A stretch of 55,811 nucleotides of DNA, taken from NCBI GenBank assembly GCA_009711765.1, contig VEND01000037.1, positions 1 through 55,811 on the forward strand, written 5' to 3'. Origin of the DNA: Bacillota bacterium (lineage in GTDB: Bacteria; Bacillota; Clostridia; Tissierellales; MES13). The position numbers and the translations under genes are program-made. Under the pieces are notes generated by a model. That model was not told where the DNA came from, did not search any database, and saw nothing but the letters and a program-made list of their open reading frames with translations. Of this stretch, positions 25,596-33,202 are shown one piece after another (the first letter of the stretch is position 1; the number at the start of each line of letters is the position of its first letter).

Positions 25596-26027
25596 CTATC
25601 TTCCTATTTGTAGTGCTTTCATATACATATTTTTAGTAGCATTCATCGCTGTTACATTGGCTTCATAAGCCCTAGTTGCTGCCATCATATCTACCATTTC
25701 ATTTAATATATTTACATTTGGCATCTCTACATACCCATTCTCATCTGCATCTGGATGCTTTGGATTATATACCCTTTTAAAGGGACTTTTATCCTCTACT
25801 ACTCCTGATGCTTTAACACCTTGACTAATTATTTCAGATTCCCCTGATACTTTATTTACTTCTCTTTTTAGACTTTCTTCAAATATAGCAACCTTTCTTC
25901 TATAAGGATCCCCATTTTCAGTCCTTGTAGTTGTCGCATTTGCTATATTTGACGATATAGTATCCATTCTAAGTCTTTCAGCAGAAAGACCACTAGCGCT
26001 TATTCTCATTGATTGGAAAGTATTCAT
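25596..26027 (-). CDS. flgC: Flagellar proximal rod protein FlgC
   Basis: A 143-residue rod protein with FlgC features: N-terminal RISASGLSAERLRMDTISSNIANATTTR and C-terminal NVNILNEMVDMMAATRAYEANVTAMNATKNMYMKALQIGR. Exported by the flagellar system without signal peptide. GGAGG lies upstream; the gene begins 2 nt after the flgB stop. Confidence 0.95.
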   Translation of the reverse strand: MNTFQSMRISASGLSAERLRMDTISSNIANATTTRTENGDPYRRKVAIFEESLKREVNKVSGESEIISQGVKASGVVEDKSPFKRVYNPKHPDADENGYVEMPNVNILNEMVDMMAATRAYEANVTAMNATKNMYMKALQIGR

Positions 26028-26029
26028 AT

Positions 26030-26440
26030 TTATCTACCTCCATTAATTATGTAGCTAAAGTTTCTAAGCTTTTTATTAGTTTGCTGTATAAGTGCATTAT
26101 ACTTTATTTGATTTGCTGCTAAATTAGTCATTTCTAAGTCTATATCCACATTATTTCCATCACTGCTCATAGCAGTTTTTTTATCCTTAACTGTTCTTGG
26201 TTTAATATTATCTAGTTTACTACTTATCCCGAAGTGTCTTTTGTTAGTTGCATTTAATTTTATCTCATCCTTATTTAATGCCTTTTTTAACTCTTCTTCA
26301 AATTTAACCCTATTTGCTTTATAATTTTTAGTATTTATATTTGATATATTATTAGTTATAGCATTATGTCTTAGACTAGTTGCATCTAAAGACTTTTTTA
26401 ATAAGTTATATGTAATATCATTGCTTCCAGGAAAATCCAT
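26030..26440 (-). CDS. flgB: Flagellar proximal rod protein FlgB
   Basis: A 136-residue rod protein (LLKKSLDATSLRHNAITNNISNINTKNYKANRVKFEEELKKAL) ending with the helical DLEMTNLAANQIKYNALIQQTNKKLRNFSYIINGGR. First gene of the basal-body operon. An AGGAGTG ribosome site precedes the ATG, only a few bases after the predicted transcription start of the SigA promoter at 26458-26486. Confidence 0.93.
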   Translation of the reverse strand: MDFPGSNDITYNLLKKSLDATSLRHNAITNNISNINTKNYKANRVKFEEELKKALNKDEIKLNATNKRHFGISSKLDNIKPRTVKDKKTAMSSDGNNVDIDLEMTNLAANQIKYNALIQQTNKKLRNFSYIINGGR

Positions 26441-26457
26441 AAAATCACTCCTAATGT

Positions 26458-26486
26458 ATTATACCTATAAATTCATTATTCGACAA
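26458..26486 (-). promoter_or_regulatory. SigA promoter of the flgB operon
   Basis: Minus strand: TTGTCG (26486-26481), 17-bp spacer, TATAAT (26463-26458). The -10 box is perfect and the -35 box matches 4/6. The predicted start lies just before the flgB ribosome site, leaving a very short leader. It would drive the early flagellar operon, which includes fliA. The stretch from here to the terminator at 26641 is AT-rich with no gene. Confidence 0.75.
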
Positions 26487-26640
26487 GTCTTCCTAATTTC
26501 CTTCAAGTTAACTACTATTCTAACATTTAAATACTAATAAACACAATATTATTTTACAATATAATGGTTTAAAAAAGCAAATAAACTTTTTATTAACAAG
26601 TTTACCTATCTTTATTAATTTTTTAACCTTTTTTTAACAT

Positions 26641-26667
26641 AAAAAACACCATTCCCTTAGAATGGTG
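26641..26667 (-). terminator. Terminator of the fliD-fliS operon
   Basis: Minus strand CACCATTC / GAATGGTG (8-bp stem, 5-nt loop) followed by TTTTTT. It lies about 170 nt after the fliS stop and before the flgB promoter. The 168 nt between fliS and this hairpin show no other feature. Confidence 0.87.
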
Positions 26668-26835
26668 TGATTAAGCCATTTTAGATATCTGCTTTTTCAT
26701 AATAATTTTAAAGTAGCTGTTAACAAAAATTTATATATTAGAATAAACATGCTATATACCCAATTATTGTTAATAGTTTTTAAGGTATTAAAACTATATA
26801 TATTAATTTAAAATTAGGTCTAATTTCCTATGATT

Positions 26836-27207
26836 TTAAGTCTTATTCATAGCCTTTGCCCAAGTTTCTCTTAACTCCTCAATCATTTCTTTTATCATTT
26901 TTATCTTTTCTTTATCTTTTTTAATATTAGCATCTATAAGTTCGTGCTTCATATATTCATATAGATTATATAAATTAGTAGCTATTTCTCCAGCATCAAA
27001 ATTTATAGTATTCATTAATTGATTAAGTATATTTTGTACCTTTATAAGATTCTTATTTGTATTTTCTATATCTTTATCATCCATTGCTATTATAGAAAAT
27101 TTCAAAAATTTAATAGCTCCATCATAAAGCATTAAATATAAATCATTTTGAGAAGCTGTTTCGAATTTATTATTTTGATATGTATTATATGCATTATTTT
27201 GATACAT
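26836..27207 (-). CDS. fliS: Flagellin export chaperone FliS
   Basis: A 123-residue helical protein (MYQNNAYNTYQNNKFETASQNDLYLMLYDGAIKFLKFSIIAMDDKDIENTNKNLIKVQNILNQLMNTINFDAGEIATNLYNLYEYM) with all FliS features. It binds the flagellin C-terminus and prevents premature polymerisation; in Bacillus it also takes part in the FliW-flagellin-CsrA loop. Last gene of the fliD operon, behind AGGAGG. Confidence 0.95.
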   Translation of the reverse strand: MYQNNAYNTYQNNKFETASQNDLYLMLYDGAIKFLKFSIIAMDDKDIENTNKNLIKVQNILNQLMNTINFDAGEIATNLYNLYEYMKHELIDANIKKDKEKIKMIKEMIEELRETWAKAMNKT

Positions 27208-27218
27208 CTTTATCCTCC

Positions 27219-27572
27219 TTACACTAATTGATCAACTAATATTCCTAACATATCATCTAACTTAGTTAAAACATCTGTAACTTCTTCTTCTTTATATTCT
27301 TTTATTACATCTTTTGTCTTTCTATCTAAAACCTTTAACGATAAATTTTCTTCCTTTTTAACATCTAGATATATGTTAATATCTTCTTCTTTGAAAAATT
27401 TATTATACTTTTTTACCTTTTTATTTATTTTAAAAAATGAATATATAGGCTTTTCGTCCTTTTCTTCCTTTCTTCTAGAAACCTCTGTTTCCCTTCCTGT
27501 ATGAACAAGTTCCTTAATAGTTTTATCCTTAACTTGTTTTAATATATTTGGATCAAGATTTTCAAGCCTCAA
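27219..27572 (-). CDS. Second FlaG-like protein of the fliD operon
   Basis: About 117 residues. The C-terminal half (INIYLDVKKEENLSLKVLDRKTKDVIKEYKEEEVTDVLTKLDDMLGILVDQLV) has the layout of FlaG/YvyC: a beta-rich stretch, 'D..T.dVI.e...eev', then an amphipathic helix. The first half is basic and not recognisable. I prefer TTG 27572 as start because AGGCGGTGG lies four to five bases upstream; GTG 27581 lies inside that site. Role is unknown; FlaG proteins affect filament length. The operon also holds a canonical flaG. Confidence 0.6.
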   Translation of the reverse strand: MRLENLDPNILKQVKDKTIKELVHTGRETEVSRRKEEKDEKPIYSFFKINKKVKKYNKFFKEEDINIYLDVKKEENLSLKVLDRKTKDVIKEYKEEEVTDVLTKLDDMLGILVDQLV

Positions 27573-27589
27573 AGCATCCACCGCCTAAT

Positions 27590-28039
27590 TTAATACATTC
27601 TTCTATTCATATTTTGATTGTAGATATTTGTAACCCTTCTACTTTTTTTAATTCCCTTTACATTGGATTTAAATTTTTTTAAAACTTCTTTACTTAATTT
27701 ATTATTATACTCATCTATCTCTTTTAAATCTAAAAGTATTTTTTTAATATCTCTTTGTATTTTCTTTAAATCCTTAGCATTCGGATATTTAAATGAATCT
27801 ATATCTTTAATATCTTCTACTCCGTACTCATTTAAATTTACTTTTAATTTATTAAAGGATTTATCAAGTTCATTTATTCTTTCTATGATTTCTTCTTTCT
27901 TTTCTAAAATTTCATTTAAACTGTCTATATTCTTATCCTCTATAAAAACTCTTTGTTTCTTTGTTAAAGTAAACATTTCTCTTAAAAGTTTAAGTTTACT
28001 TTTACTTAAAACTATCATATCCACAATCAGTGATTTCAT
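27590..28039 (-). CDS. FlgN/FliT-like flagellar chaperone
   Basis: A 149-residue helical protein: MKSLIVDMIVLSKSKLKLLREMFTLTKKQRVFIEDKNIDSLNEILEKKEEIIERINELDKSFNKLK. The pattern of an N-terminal helical pair followed by 'k.e.i..in.ld' is typical of the FlgN family. A separate FlgN is encoded next to flgK at 40.7-41.2 kb, so this copy, directly after fliD, is more likely the FliD chaperone (FliT-like role). That assignment is from context. Confidence 0.7.
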   Translation of the reverse strand: MKSLIVDMIVLSKSKLKLLREMFTLTKKQRVFIEDKNIDSLNEILEKKEEIIERINELDKSFNKLKVNLNEYGVEDIKDIDSFKYPNAKDLKKIQRDIKKILLDLKEIDEYNNKLSKEVLKKFKSNVKGIKKSRRVTNIYNQNMNRRMY

Positions 28040-28061
28040 ATTTTACACCCTCTTGATTCTT

Positions 28062-29765
28062 TTATCCAAGTTGTTGTGCTAACCAATTACTTTGACTATT
28101 CATACTAGCTATTGCTTTTTCCATTGCTGTAAATTCACTATAATACCTTTTTTCAACATTATCTAAACGATTATTCATATCCATTATTCTTTCTTCCATG
28201 TTTATTAAATCTTCACTAAGCATACTTATACTATTATATTCGGATACAAATTTAAGTAACATTTCTGATTTTACATCCCTATATAAATCAGAACTTTCAC
28301 CAGGGCCTGATTTAGTAATTATCTTTTGCATTCCACTTGCTAAGTTATCATGTAATCTATTAATAAGTCCACTTTCTTCTCTCTTTTGCTGAATTTGATC
28401 TGCAGTTAGATTTTTCTCAAAACTTGTCCTTAATGTGCTATCTTCTGGTTGTTTAAAGAAAAGCTCTAACACATTATCAACATCTTCACTAATAGCTTCT
28501 TTTAACTGATCTGGATCTTTAATAGTTAATTTCCCATAACTTGTACCACTTGACCAACTTTCAGTTGTTATGCCTATTTCAGTTAGCTGATTAAACTCTC
28601 CATCAACACCTTTAACTTCCTCATACATTCCACTTCTTACTTTATTCATTGTAGAAGAAATTATCATATCATTTTTAAGTAATCCACTTTTAGCCTTTTC
28701 TTCCCAAAGCTCTACATTTTCATCTGACATAGCTTTTTTTTCCTCATCTGAAAGTGGTTTATAATCTCTATATCTTTTCTCTCCTAATATTTCTCTAGTA
28801 TCAACCACAAGTTTATTATATTTTTCTATAAAACCTTCTATTTTTTCATAAACTGAATCGACATCCGTATCTACATTTACAGTTATATTTTCAGCTGAAG
28901 TTCCATTTAAGTTAAAGTTAATACCATTTATTTCAAAGTTATTAGATTGTTTTTCTATTCCTGTAGCTCCATTAAAGTCTATTTTAGCATTTTCACCTTC
29001 ATTAAGTTCCCCATCAGTAAGACTTAGTTTTAATTTATCTCCTGTTCCTGATAGAAAATTAATATGATTTATATCCTTATCATAATCCCCTGTATCTTTA
29101 TTATAAATTCCTTGATGTACTCTAACATTATTTGACTTTCCTGTTTTATCTGTTTGTAAAAAAAATCTATCTATATCACTATCATATATTGCTGTTACTC
29201 CTAAGTCTGCATCATTTATGTCATCTACAACATCTTTTAAAGTAGTTTCATCTAATTTAGATTCACTAGTCGAACTATAAGAAAATGTTTCTCTTTTATC
29301 TCCATTTTCTGTTTCTATAGTAAATTCTATAGCATCATTAGCTGAGTCTAATCCAAATTGTGTTGCTAAACTCGTCTTATCTCCACTTGATATATTACTA
29401 TCACTTGCTGCTGAAAAGTTATCAGCAAGCTGTGTTACCTTAATATCATAACTACCATCTATAGCTGAGGTATTACTACTTACAGTCGCCACACTTTCAT
29501 CTGATGATGTTGCTGATTTAACCCAATCAGATCTATCTAATGCACTAGATACAGAAACACCTTGATCTAGTCCAAAATCTTCCCTTGTTTCTATAACAAA
29601 GTTAGCAAAGTCTTTATTTAATTTATGATATCTCTCCTGTCTCCACTCTATAACTTGTTTATCCTGTTCTAATTTAGTAAGTTTTGTCTTTTCAGCCTTC
29701 ATAAGCTCTTTTACCATACTATCTATATCCATACCTGATGCTAATCCACTTATTTGTAAACTCAT
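28062..29765 (-). CDS. fliD: Flagellar filament cap protein FliD
   Basis: A 567-residue cap protein starting MSLQISGLASGMDIDSMVKELMKAEKTKLTKLEQDKQVIEWRQERYHKLN, the canonical FliD N-terminus, with the C-terminal coiled region EERIMDMNNRLDNVEKRYYSEFTAMEKAIASMNSQSNWLAQQLG. FliD sits at the filament tip and lets flagellin polymerise; it is often an adhesin. Transcribed after flaG from a sigma-28 promoter. AAGGAGG precedes the ATG. Confidence 0.95.
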   Translation of the reverse strand: MSLQISGLASGMDIDSMVKELMKAEKTKLTKLEQDKQVIEWRQERYHKLNKDFANFVIETREDFGLDQGVSVSSALDRSDWVKSATSSDESVATVSSNTSAIDGSYDIKVTQLADNFSAASDSNISSGDKTSLATQFGLDSANDAIEFTIETENGDKRETFSYSSTSESKLDETTLKDVVDDINDADLGVTAIYDSDIDRFFLQTDKTGKSNNVRVHQGIYNKDTGDYDKDINHINFLSGTGDKLKLSLTDGELNEGENAKIDFNGATGIEKQSNNFEINGINFNLNGTSAENITVNVDTDVDSVYEKIEGFIEKYNKLVVDTREILGEKRYRDYKPLSDEEKKAMSDENVELWEEKAKSGLLKNDMIISSTMNKVRSGMYEEVKGVDGEFNQLTEIGITTESWSSGTSYGKLTIKDPDQLKEAISEDVDNVLELFFKQPEDSTLRTSFEKNLTADQIQQKREESGLINRLHDNLASGMQKIITKSGPGESSDLYRDVKSEMLLKFVSEYNSISMLSEDLINMEERIMDMNNRLDNVEKRYYSEFTAMEKAIASMNSQSNWLAQQLG

Positions 29766-29777
29766 TAATCTACCTCC

Positions 29778-30104
29778 TTAAGCTCTTTTATCAACTAAAA
29801 GTCCTGCTTTTTCCATAAAGTCTGCAACCATATCTAATATTTTCTCCGGTGGAATTTCTCTTATAATTTCATCTGTATCTGAATCTATAACCTTTATCAT
29901 TATATCCTTAGTTTTTTCATGAACTGAAAATTCAAGTCTTCTATTATCTAGAATTAGTTTTTCATTTGATTGTTTTATTTCATCTATTACATTACCTTTA
30001 CTTTTTTCTTTTTTTACTTTCTCTTTTACATTAATTAGATTTTCATTTCTAAAATCATTATTATTTTTTACAGTATTACTCCTACTCACCCCTGATATCT
30101 CCAT
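29778..30104 (-). CDS. flaG: Flagellar protein FlaG
   Basis: A 108-residue protein ending LEFSVHEKTKDIMIKVIDSDTDEIIREIPPEKILDMVADFMEKAGLLVDKRA, which is the FlaG (YvyC) domain with its hallmark 'vIRqIPpE' core. FlaG influences filament length in several bacteria. Start ATG 30104 follows GGGAGG; a frame start at 30119 would lie upstream of this site. First gene after the sigma-28 promoter at 30148-30174. Confidence 0.9.
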   Translation of the reverse strand: MEISGVSRSNTVKNNNDFRNENLINVKEKVKKEKSKGNVIDEIKQSNEKLILDNRRLEFSVHEKTKDIMIKVIDSDTDEIIREIPPEKILDMVADFMEKAGLLVDKRA

Positions 30105-30147
30105 ATCCTTCCCTCCCAATTTTCATACCGTTACCTTCTTTATATTT

Positions 30148-30174
30148 ATATCGGATAAATATAATTAAAGTTTA
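30148..30174 (-). promoter_or_regulatory. Sigma-28 promoter of flaG-fliD operon
   Basis: Minus strand TAAA (30174-30171), 15-bp spacer, TCCGATAT (30155-30148). Matches the sigma-28 consensus TAAA-N15-GCCGATAA with one or two changes, and is almost the same as the flgM promoter. The predicted start lies about 35 nt before the flaG ATG. Confidence 0.88.
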
Positions 30175-30435
30175 ATAATAAAAAAGTTTATAGTTAATAA
30201 AATATGAACATGAAATACTTGAAAATTGACTAAATTATATTAGGCAATTCCATGTATAATCAAAAGAGTTATATCTCATTTAGGTTAAAATCTTAAAATT
30301 ACAATTCATTTCTATAAGTTTGCAAATTATTCTTATCATTTTTCAGTCGAATATATTTACCTAGAGTTTCTTTTGTTTTATCTATGGCATAATAAAAAAA
30401 GCTTAAAGTAACTTATAAATTATTCAAAAATCTTT

Positions 30436-30570
30436 TATTAAGGTTTAACCACAGTACCGTCCTAGATACTTTCAAATATTAATAGTAAATCCTATTGCTA
30501 ATACACTTTTAGAATTAAAAATATCCTAATCGCATTTTTTATTATCATTAGTATCCCTTTTTAATCCTTA
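30436..30570 (-). pseudogene. Highly decayed IS transposase relic (copy 1)
   Basis: On the minus strand fragments such as GLKRDTNDNK and later SKS...IGFTINI...YLGRYCG correspond in order to GMKRDTNVNN and SKSELPLDILVTPANTYDGTVAIP of the relic at 32.0-32.8 kb, interrupted by stops and frameshifts. It is therefore a remnant of the same DDE-type insertion sequence, more degraded than copy 2. Similarity may continue to about 30390. The remaining gap from 30175 to 30435 shows no gene. Confidence 0.65.
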
Positions 30571-30777
30571 GTATACAATAAAAAAATAAACTATTTATTT
30601 AAGCAAGAGATGATAATATCAGCATTAAAAATATTTAGCTTTTTAGCTTAAAATTTCTGCTTGATGATACTCACAAGTACTCACTATAAAGATTGGTACT
30701 TCCCTTTACAGTTAGATCAGCAATACTTATTAGTTAGAAATTTATAATGTTTCACAGTTCAAGTTTATTTTTTTACT
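30571..30777 (-). other. Non-coding AT-rich gap after the sulfotransferase gene
   Basis: About 200 nt between transposase relic 1 and the sulfotransferase stop. No open frame of note and no clear terminator. It contains a loose direct repeat (CAAGTACTCACTATAAAGATTGGTACTT region around 30675-30705). Probably more decayed mobile-element DNA, but I cannot show it. Confidence 0.3.
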
Positions 30778-31767
30778 TTATATTGAATAGAATTTTTTAT
30801 ATAAACTATTATTAAATACTGAATAATAATTTTTGATTTCTTCAATCATATCATCGGATAAAAGATTCTTATACTTATTTATTTGTTTCTTTGCAACTCT
30901 TTTAGTATCAAAACCCTCTCCTTGTTTATTTGATTGACGGATATATCTCTGCACATTTTCGTTCCATTCTAAATCCAACTTGTCAAAAAGTATTTTAAAC
31001 TGACTTTCAGGTGAATAACATAAGTCTTCATGTTTAATTAAAATCCACTGGTCATTCTTTTTTAACTGTTGTTCTAATACATAATAAAATGCTCCAATCT
31101 GAAGAGATATGTGCGCTAAAATTCCCTGAGCTTCTTTAATATGTCCAAGAAAAGGAGCTAAATAATCTTCTACTAAAATTTTCTGAGAATACAAATTTCT
31201 TATACTATCTGGCATCCTTAATTTAAGATAACTAGATGCTACATTTGCTGGGTGTCTTACTATAACGATAATCTTACAATCAAAGTTGTTACTAATCCAA
31301 TCTAATGCTAGTAAATTGTGAACAGATTTTACTATTAGTGTTTTTTTCCTTTTAACATTGTTGACATTAGGTTGAGCGAAAACATTCATAACTTTTTTTC
31401 TTGAAGCTACATCTGTATGTGAAAAAAATTCATCTAATATTAAATTGCACTTTTTCCCGATTTCTCTCTCGATAAAAAAAGGGTTGACTGATTGCATTGT
31501 CTGAAAAACTTTTGAAGAATTAGCTATATTATTAAAATCCTCTGTAAGTATACTCTCCCATAGTCGGTAATAGAGATCACTTCTTTGTGACTTTTTTAAA
31601 TATGGGTATCTGTGTAACTTTTCTTTTAAGAAAAAAGCCTTTAGATAATGTTTTTCATTATCAGGTTCATGTATATACAAGCTATCTGGTGAGTTTGATA
31701 GAACCTTAGCTAACCAAGTTGATCCACTTCTAGGTATTCCACTAATTAAAATTGGTTTGTTATCCAT
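30778..31767 (-). CDS. Stand-alone sulfotransferase family protein
   Basis: A 329-residue protein with the 5'-phosphosulfate loop GIPRSGSTW (10-18) and the 3'-phosphate motif VIVRHPANVASSYLKLR (about 166-182), which together mark PAPS-dependent sulfotransferases. These move sulfate from PAPS to hydroxyl or amino groups of sugars, proteins or lipids; the substrate cannot be read from sequence. It is soluble, with no signal peptide. ATG 31767 has GAGGAGG upstream, and a promoter (TTACCA-N18-TATAAT) lies about 65 nt further up, so it is its own unit. It lies between the flagellin and cap operons, flanked on both sides by relics of the same IS, suggesting acquisition with mobile DNA. A joint role with the sulfotransferase fusion at 33.2-36.0 kb is inferred. 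Confidence 0.85.
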   Translation of the reverse strand: MDNKPILISGIPRSGSTWLAKVLSNSPDSLYIHEPDNEKHYLKAFFLKEKLHRYPYLKKSQRSDLYYRLWESILTEDFNNIANSSKVFQTMQSVNPFFIEREIGKKCNLILDEFFSHTDVASRKKVMNVFAQPNVNNVKRKKTLIVKSVHNLLALDWISNNFDCKIIVIVRHPANVASSYLKLRMPDSIRNLYSQKILVEDYLAPFLGHIKEAQGILAHISLQIGAFYYVLEQQLKKNDQWILIKHEDLCYSPESQFKILFDKLDLEWNENVQRYIRQSNKQGEGFDTKRVAKKQINKYKNLLSDDMIEEIKNYYSVFNNSLYKKFYSI

Positions 31768-31831
31768 TTTTATCCTCCTCAAAATTTTGCATCCTTTTTA
31801 TTATTCCTAAAACCTCTTGTTTACTTTTATT

Positions 31832-31861
31832 ATTATAATGTTAAATGATATGTTATGGTAA
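31832..31861 (-). promoter_or_regulatory. SigA-type promoter of the sulfotransferase gene
   Basis: Minus strand TTACCA (31861-31856), 18-bp spacer, TATAAT (31837-31832). -10 is perfect, -35 is 4/6. The leader would be about 58 nt, ending in GAGGAGG before ATG 31767. Confidence 0.6.
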
Positions 31862-32009
31862 TCGTTTTTTTATTTTTAAAACTGAGGAAATTCATAATTA
31901 AATTTTTATAACCTGAAAAAAAGACCATAGAGCTTAAGCCCATAAGAAATAAGATTTTTTTGAAAGATATATTCAGAACTATAAAATTACAATAACCTCC
32001 TAAACATTT

Positions 32010-32764
32010 TTATGATTCATAAATGCCGTTAAACAGCTTCATTAACGAATTAATTGAATTTAAAGCGATAGCCCCTGCAATAAATGATATACAATTTAAT
32101 AGTGAATGAACCTTAGTTTTTTTAATGCACTTAAAAATATCTTTATAGTTGTCTAGAATTTGTTATATTAAAGGTATAGCTACAGTACCATCATAAGTAT
32201 TTGCTGGAGTTACTAGTATATCTAATGGTAGTTCACTTTTAGAATTACATAATATATGAATTTCCAATCAAACCACCGTATGTTATTAACATTAGTATCT
32301 CTTTTCATTCCCAAATTAGGATTAGTTCCATCATCTTTAATTTTTTTTGACTTTGTAGCCCCATAAAAATCTAACTTTGTTGAATCAATATATACACTAT
32401 CACAATCAATTATATTTAGATCCTTAGCTAATATTACTAGTTTATGGAAAAGTTTTTCAATCTCATCTGTTTGAGTTAATTTATTTAAAAACCTGCTAAA
32501 TGTGGATTCAGAAGGTGTTTCACCATGAAATTCGAATCCACAACAGTATCTTAGAATTCGATTCTGTCTTAGGTTAAGAACTAAATCTTTAATAGTTTGA
32601 ATTTTTTCAACTTGCATAGATAGCTATTAAACCATATATCAATGGCGTTGGATTATAGCCTTTCGAGCCTTTAAACCGCTAGATTTCCTTAACTTATTAG
32701 TTAATTTTATAATATCAATTTCAGATAAAGTCATTTCTAATTTAGTTTCTTGTTGAAATCCCAT
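32010..32764 (-). pseudogene. Degenerate DDE transposase gene (IS1182/IS5-like, copy 2)
   Basis: The reading begins at ATG 32764 (MGFQQETKLEMTLSEIDIIKL), shifts frame (KGSKGYNPTPLIYGLIA), shifts again to an open stretch 32617-32222 (MQVEKIQTIKDLVLNLRQNRILRYCCGFEFHGETPSESTFSRFLNKL, the DUF772-type N-domain, then VYIDSTKLDFYG with a DDE aspartate, then GMKRDTNVNNIRWF), and continues after another shift with SKSELPLDILVTPANTYDGTVAIPLI, a stop, and a C-terminal remnant to about 32010. At least three frameshifts or stops make it inactive. A more decayed copy lies at 30.4-30.6 kb. Confidence 0.85.
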
Positions 32765-32789
32765 TGCCTCAAAGAAAATTAAGCACATT

Positions 32790-32858
32790 TGTCGAATATG
32801 CATTAAGTGGTTTCATTCCTTTTGGATGGTTTGGTTTAGTCACTTAATATATTCGACA
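32790..32858. repeat. 69-bp inverted repeat next to the transposase relic
   Basis: TGTCGAATAT...TTAAGTG (32790-32809) is matched by CACTTAA.ATATTCGACA (32841-32858), giving about 17 paired bases per arm with one interruption and a 31-bp centre that can pair further. It begins 26 bp upstream of the relic start codon. It may be an end of the IS or a separate small palindromic element. Confidence 0.55.
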
Positions 32859-32999
32859 TTTTGGGGTGTTTATCATTAAAATTTAGTAATATCAATGGTT
32901 AATAAATATGAAATTTACTCAACTTAGAATAATCCTAATTTTTATGCTTTTCTTCTACCTTTTCTCCTAATTTTAGTGATATATAATTTTAAAAAAGTC

Positions 33000-33023
33000 T
33001 TAGTATGTTATTTAGTATGTTAT
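33000..33023. repeat. 12-bp perfect tandem duplication
   Basis: TTAGTATGTTAT occurs twice head to tail in the non-coding gap between the IS relic and the fusion gene. Only two copies; no known function. The rest of the gap 32859-33099 is AT-rich without a gene. Confidence 0.45.
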
Positions 33024-33100
33024 AAATGTTTTAATAGTACATTTAAGCGATAAAATTTAATCTTATACTCTTGTATTTATTAATTGTATCACTAATTAAT

Positions 33101-33140
33101 TTAGCCTATATTCATATATTACTCATGAAATATAGGCTAA
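33101..33140 (-). repeat. Long stem-loop downstream of the fusion gene
   Basis: TTAGCCTATATTCAT pairs with ATGAAATATAGGCTAA (one bulge), a stem of about 15 bp around a 9-nt loop, 63 nt after the fusion gene stop. There is no T-run on the minus strand (it continues AATTAATTAG), so it is not a clear terminator; it may protect the 3' end. A second small hairpin ATGTGT/ACACAT lies at 33153-33171. Confidence 0.5.
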
Positions 33141-33202
33141 GTTCCTGTACAAATGTGTCCAAATCACACATGTTTATTAGAAAATTATAATCTTCTTCTA
33201 AT

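Noticed and set aside
33000-33023. CRISPR-like repeat
   Set aside because: Only two adjacent 12-bp copies with no spacers and no cas genes in the window.
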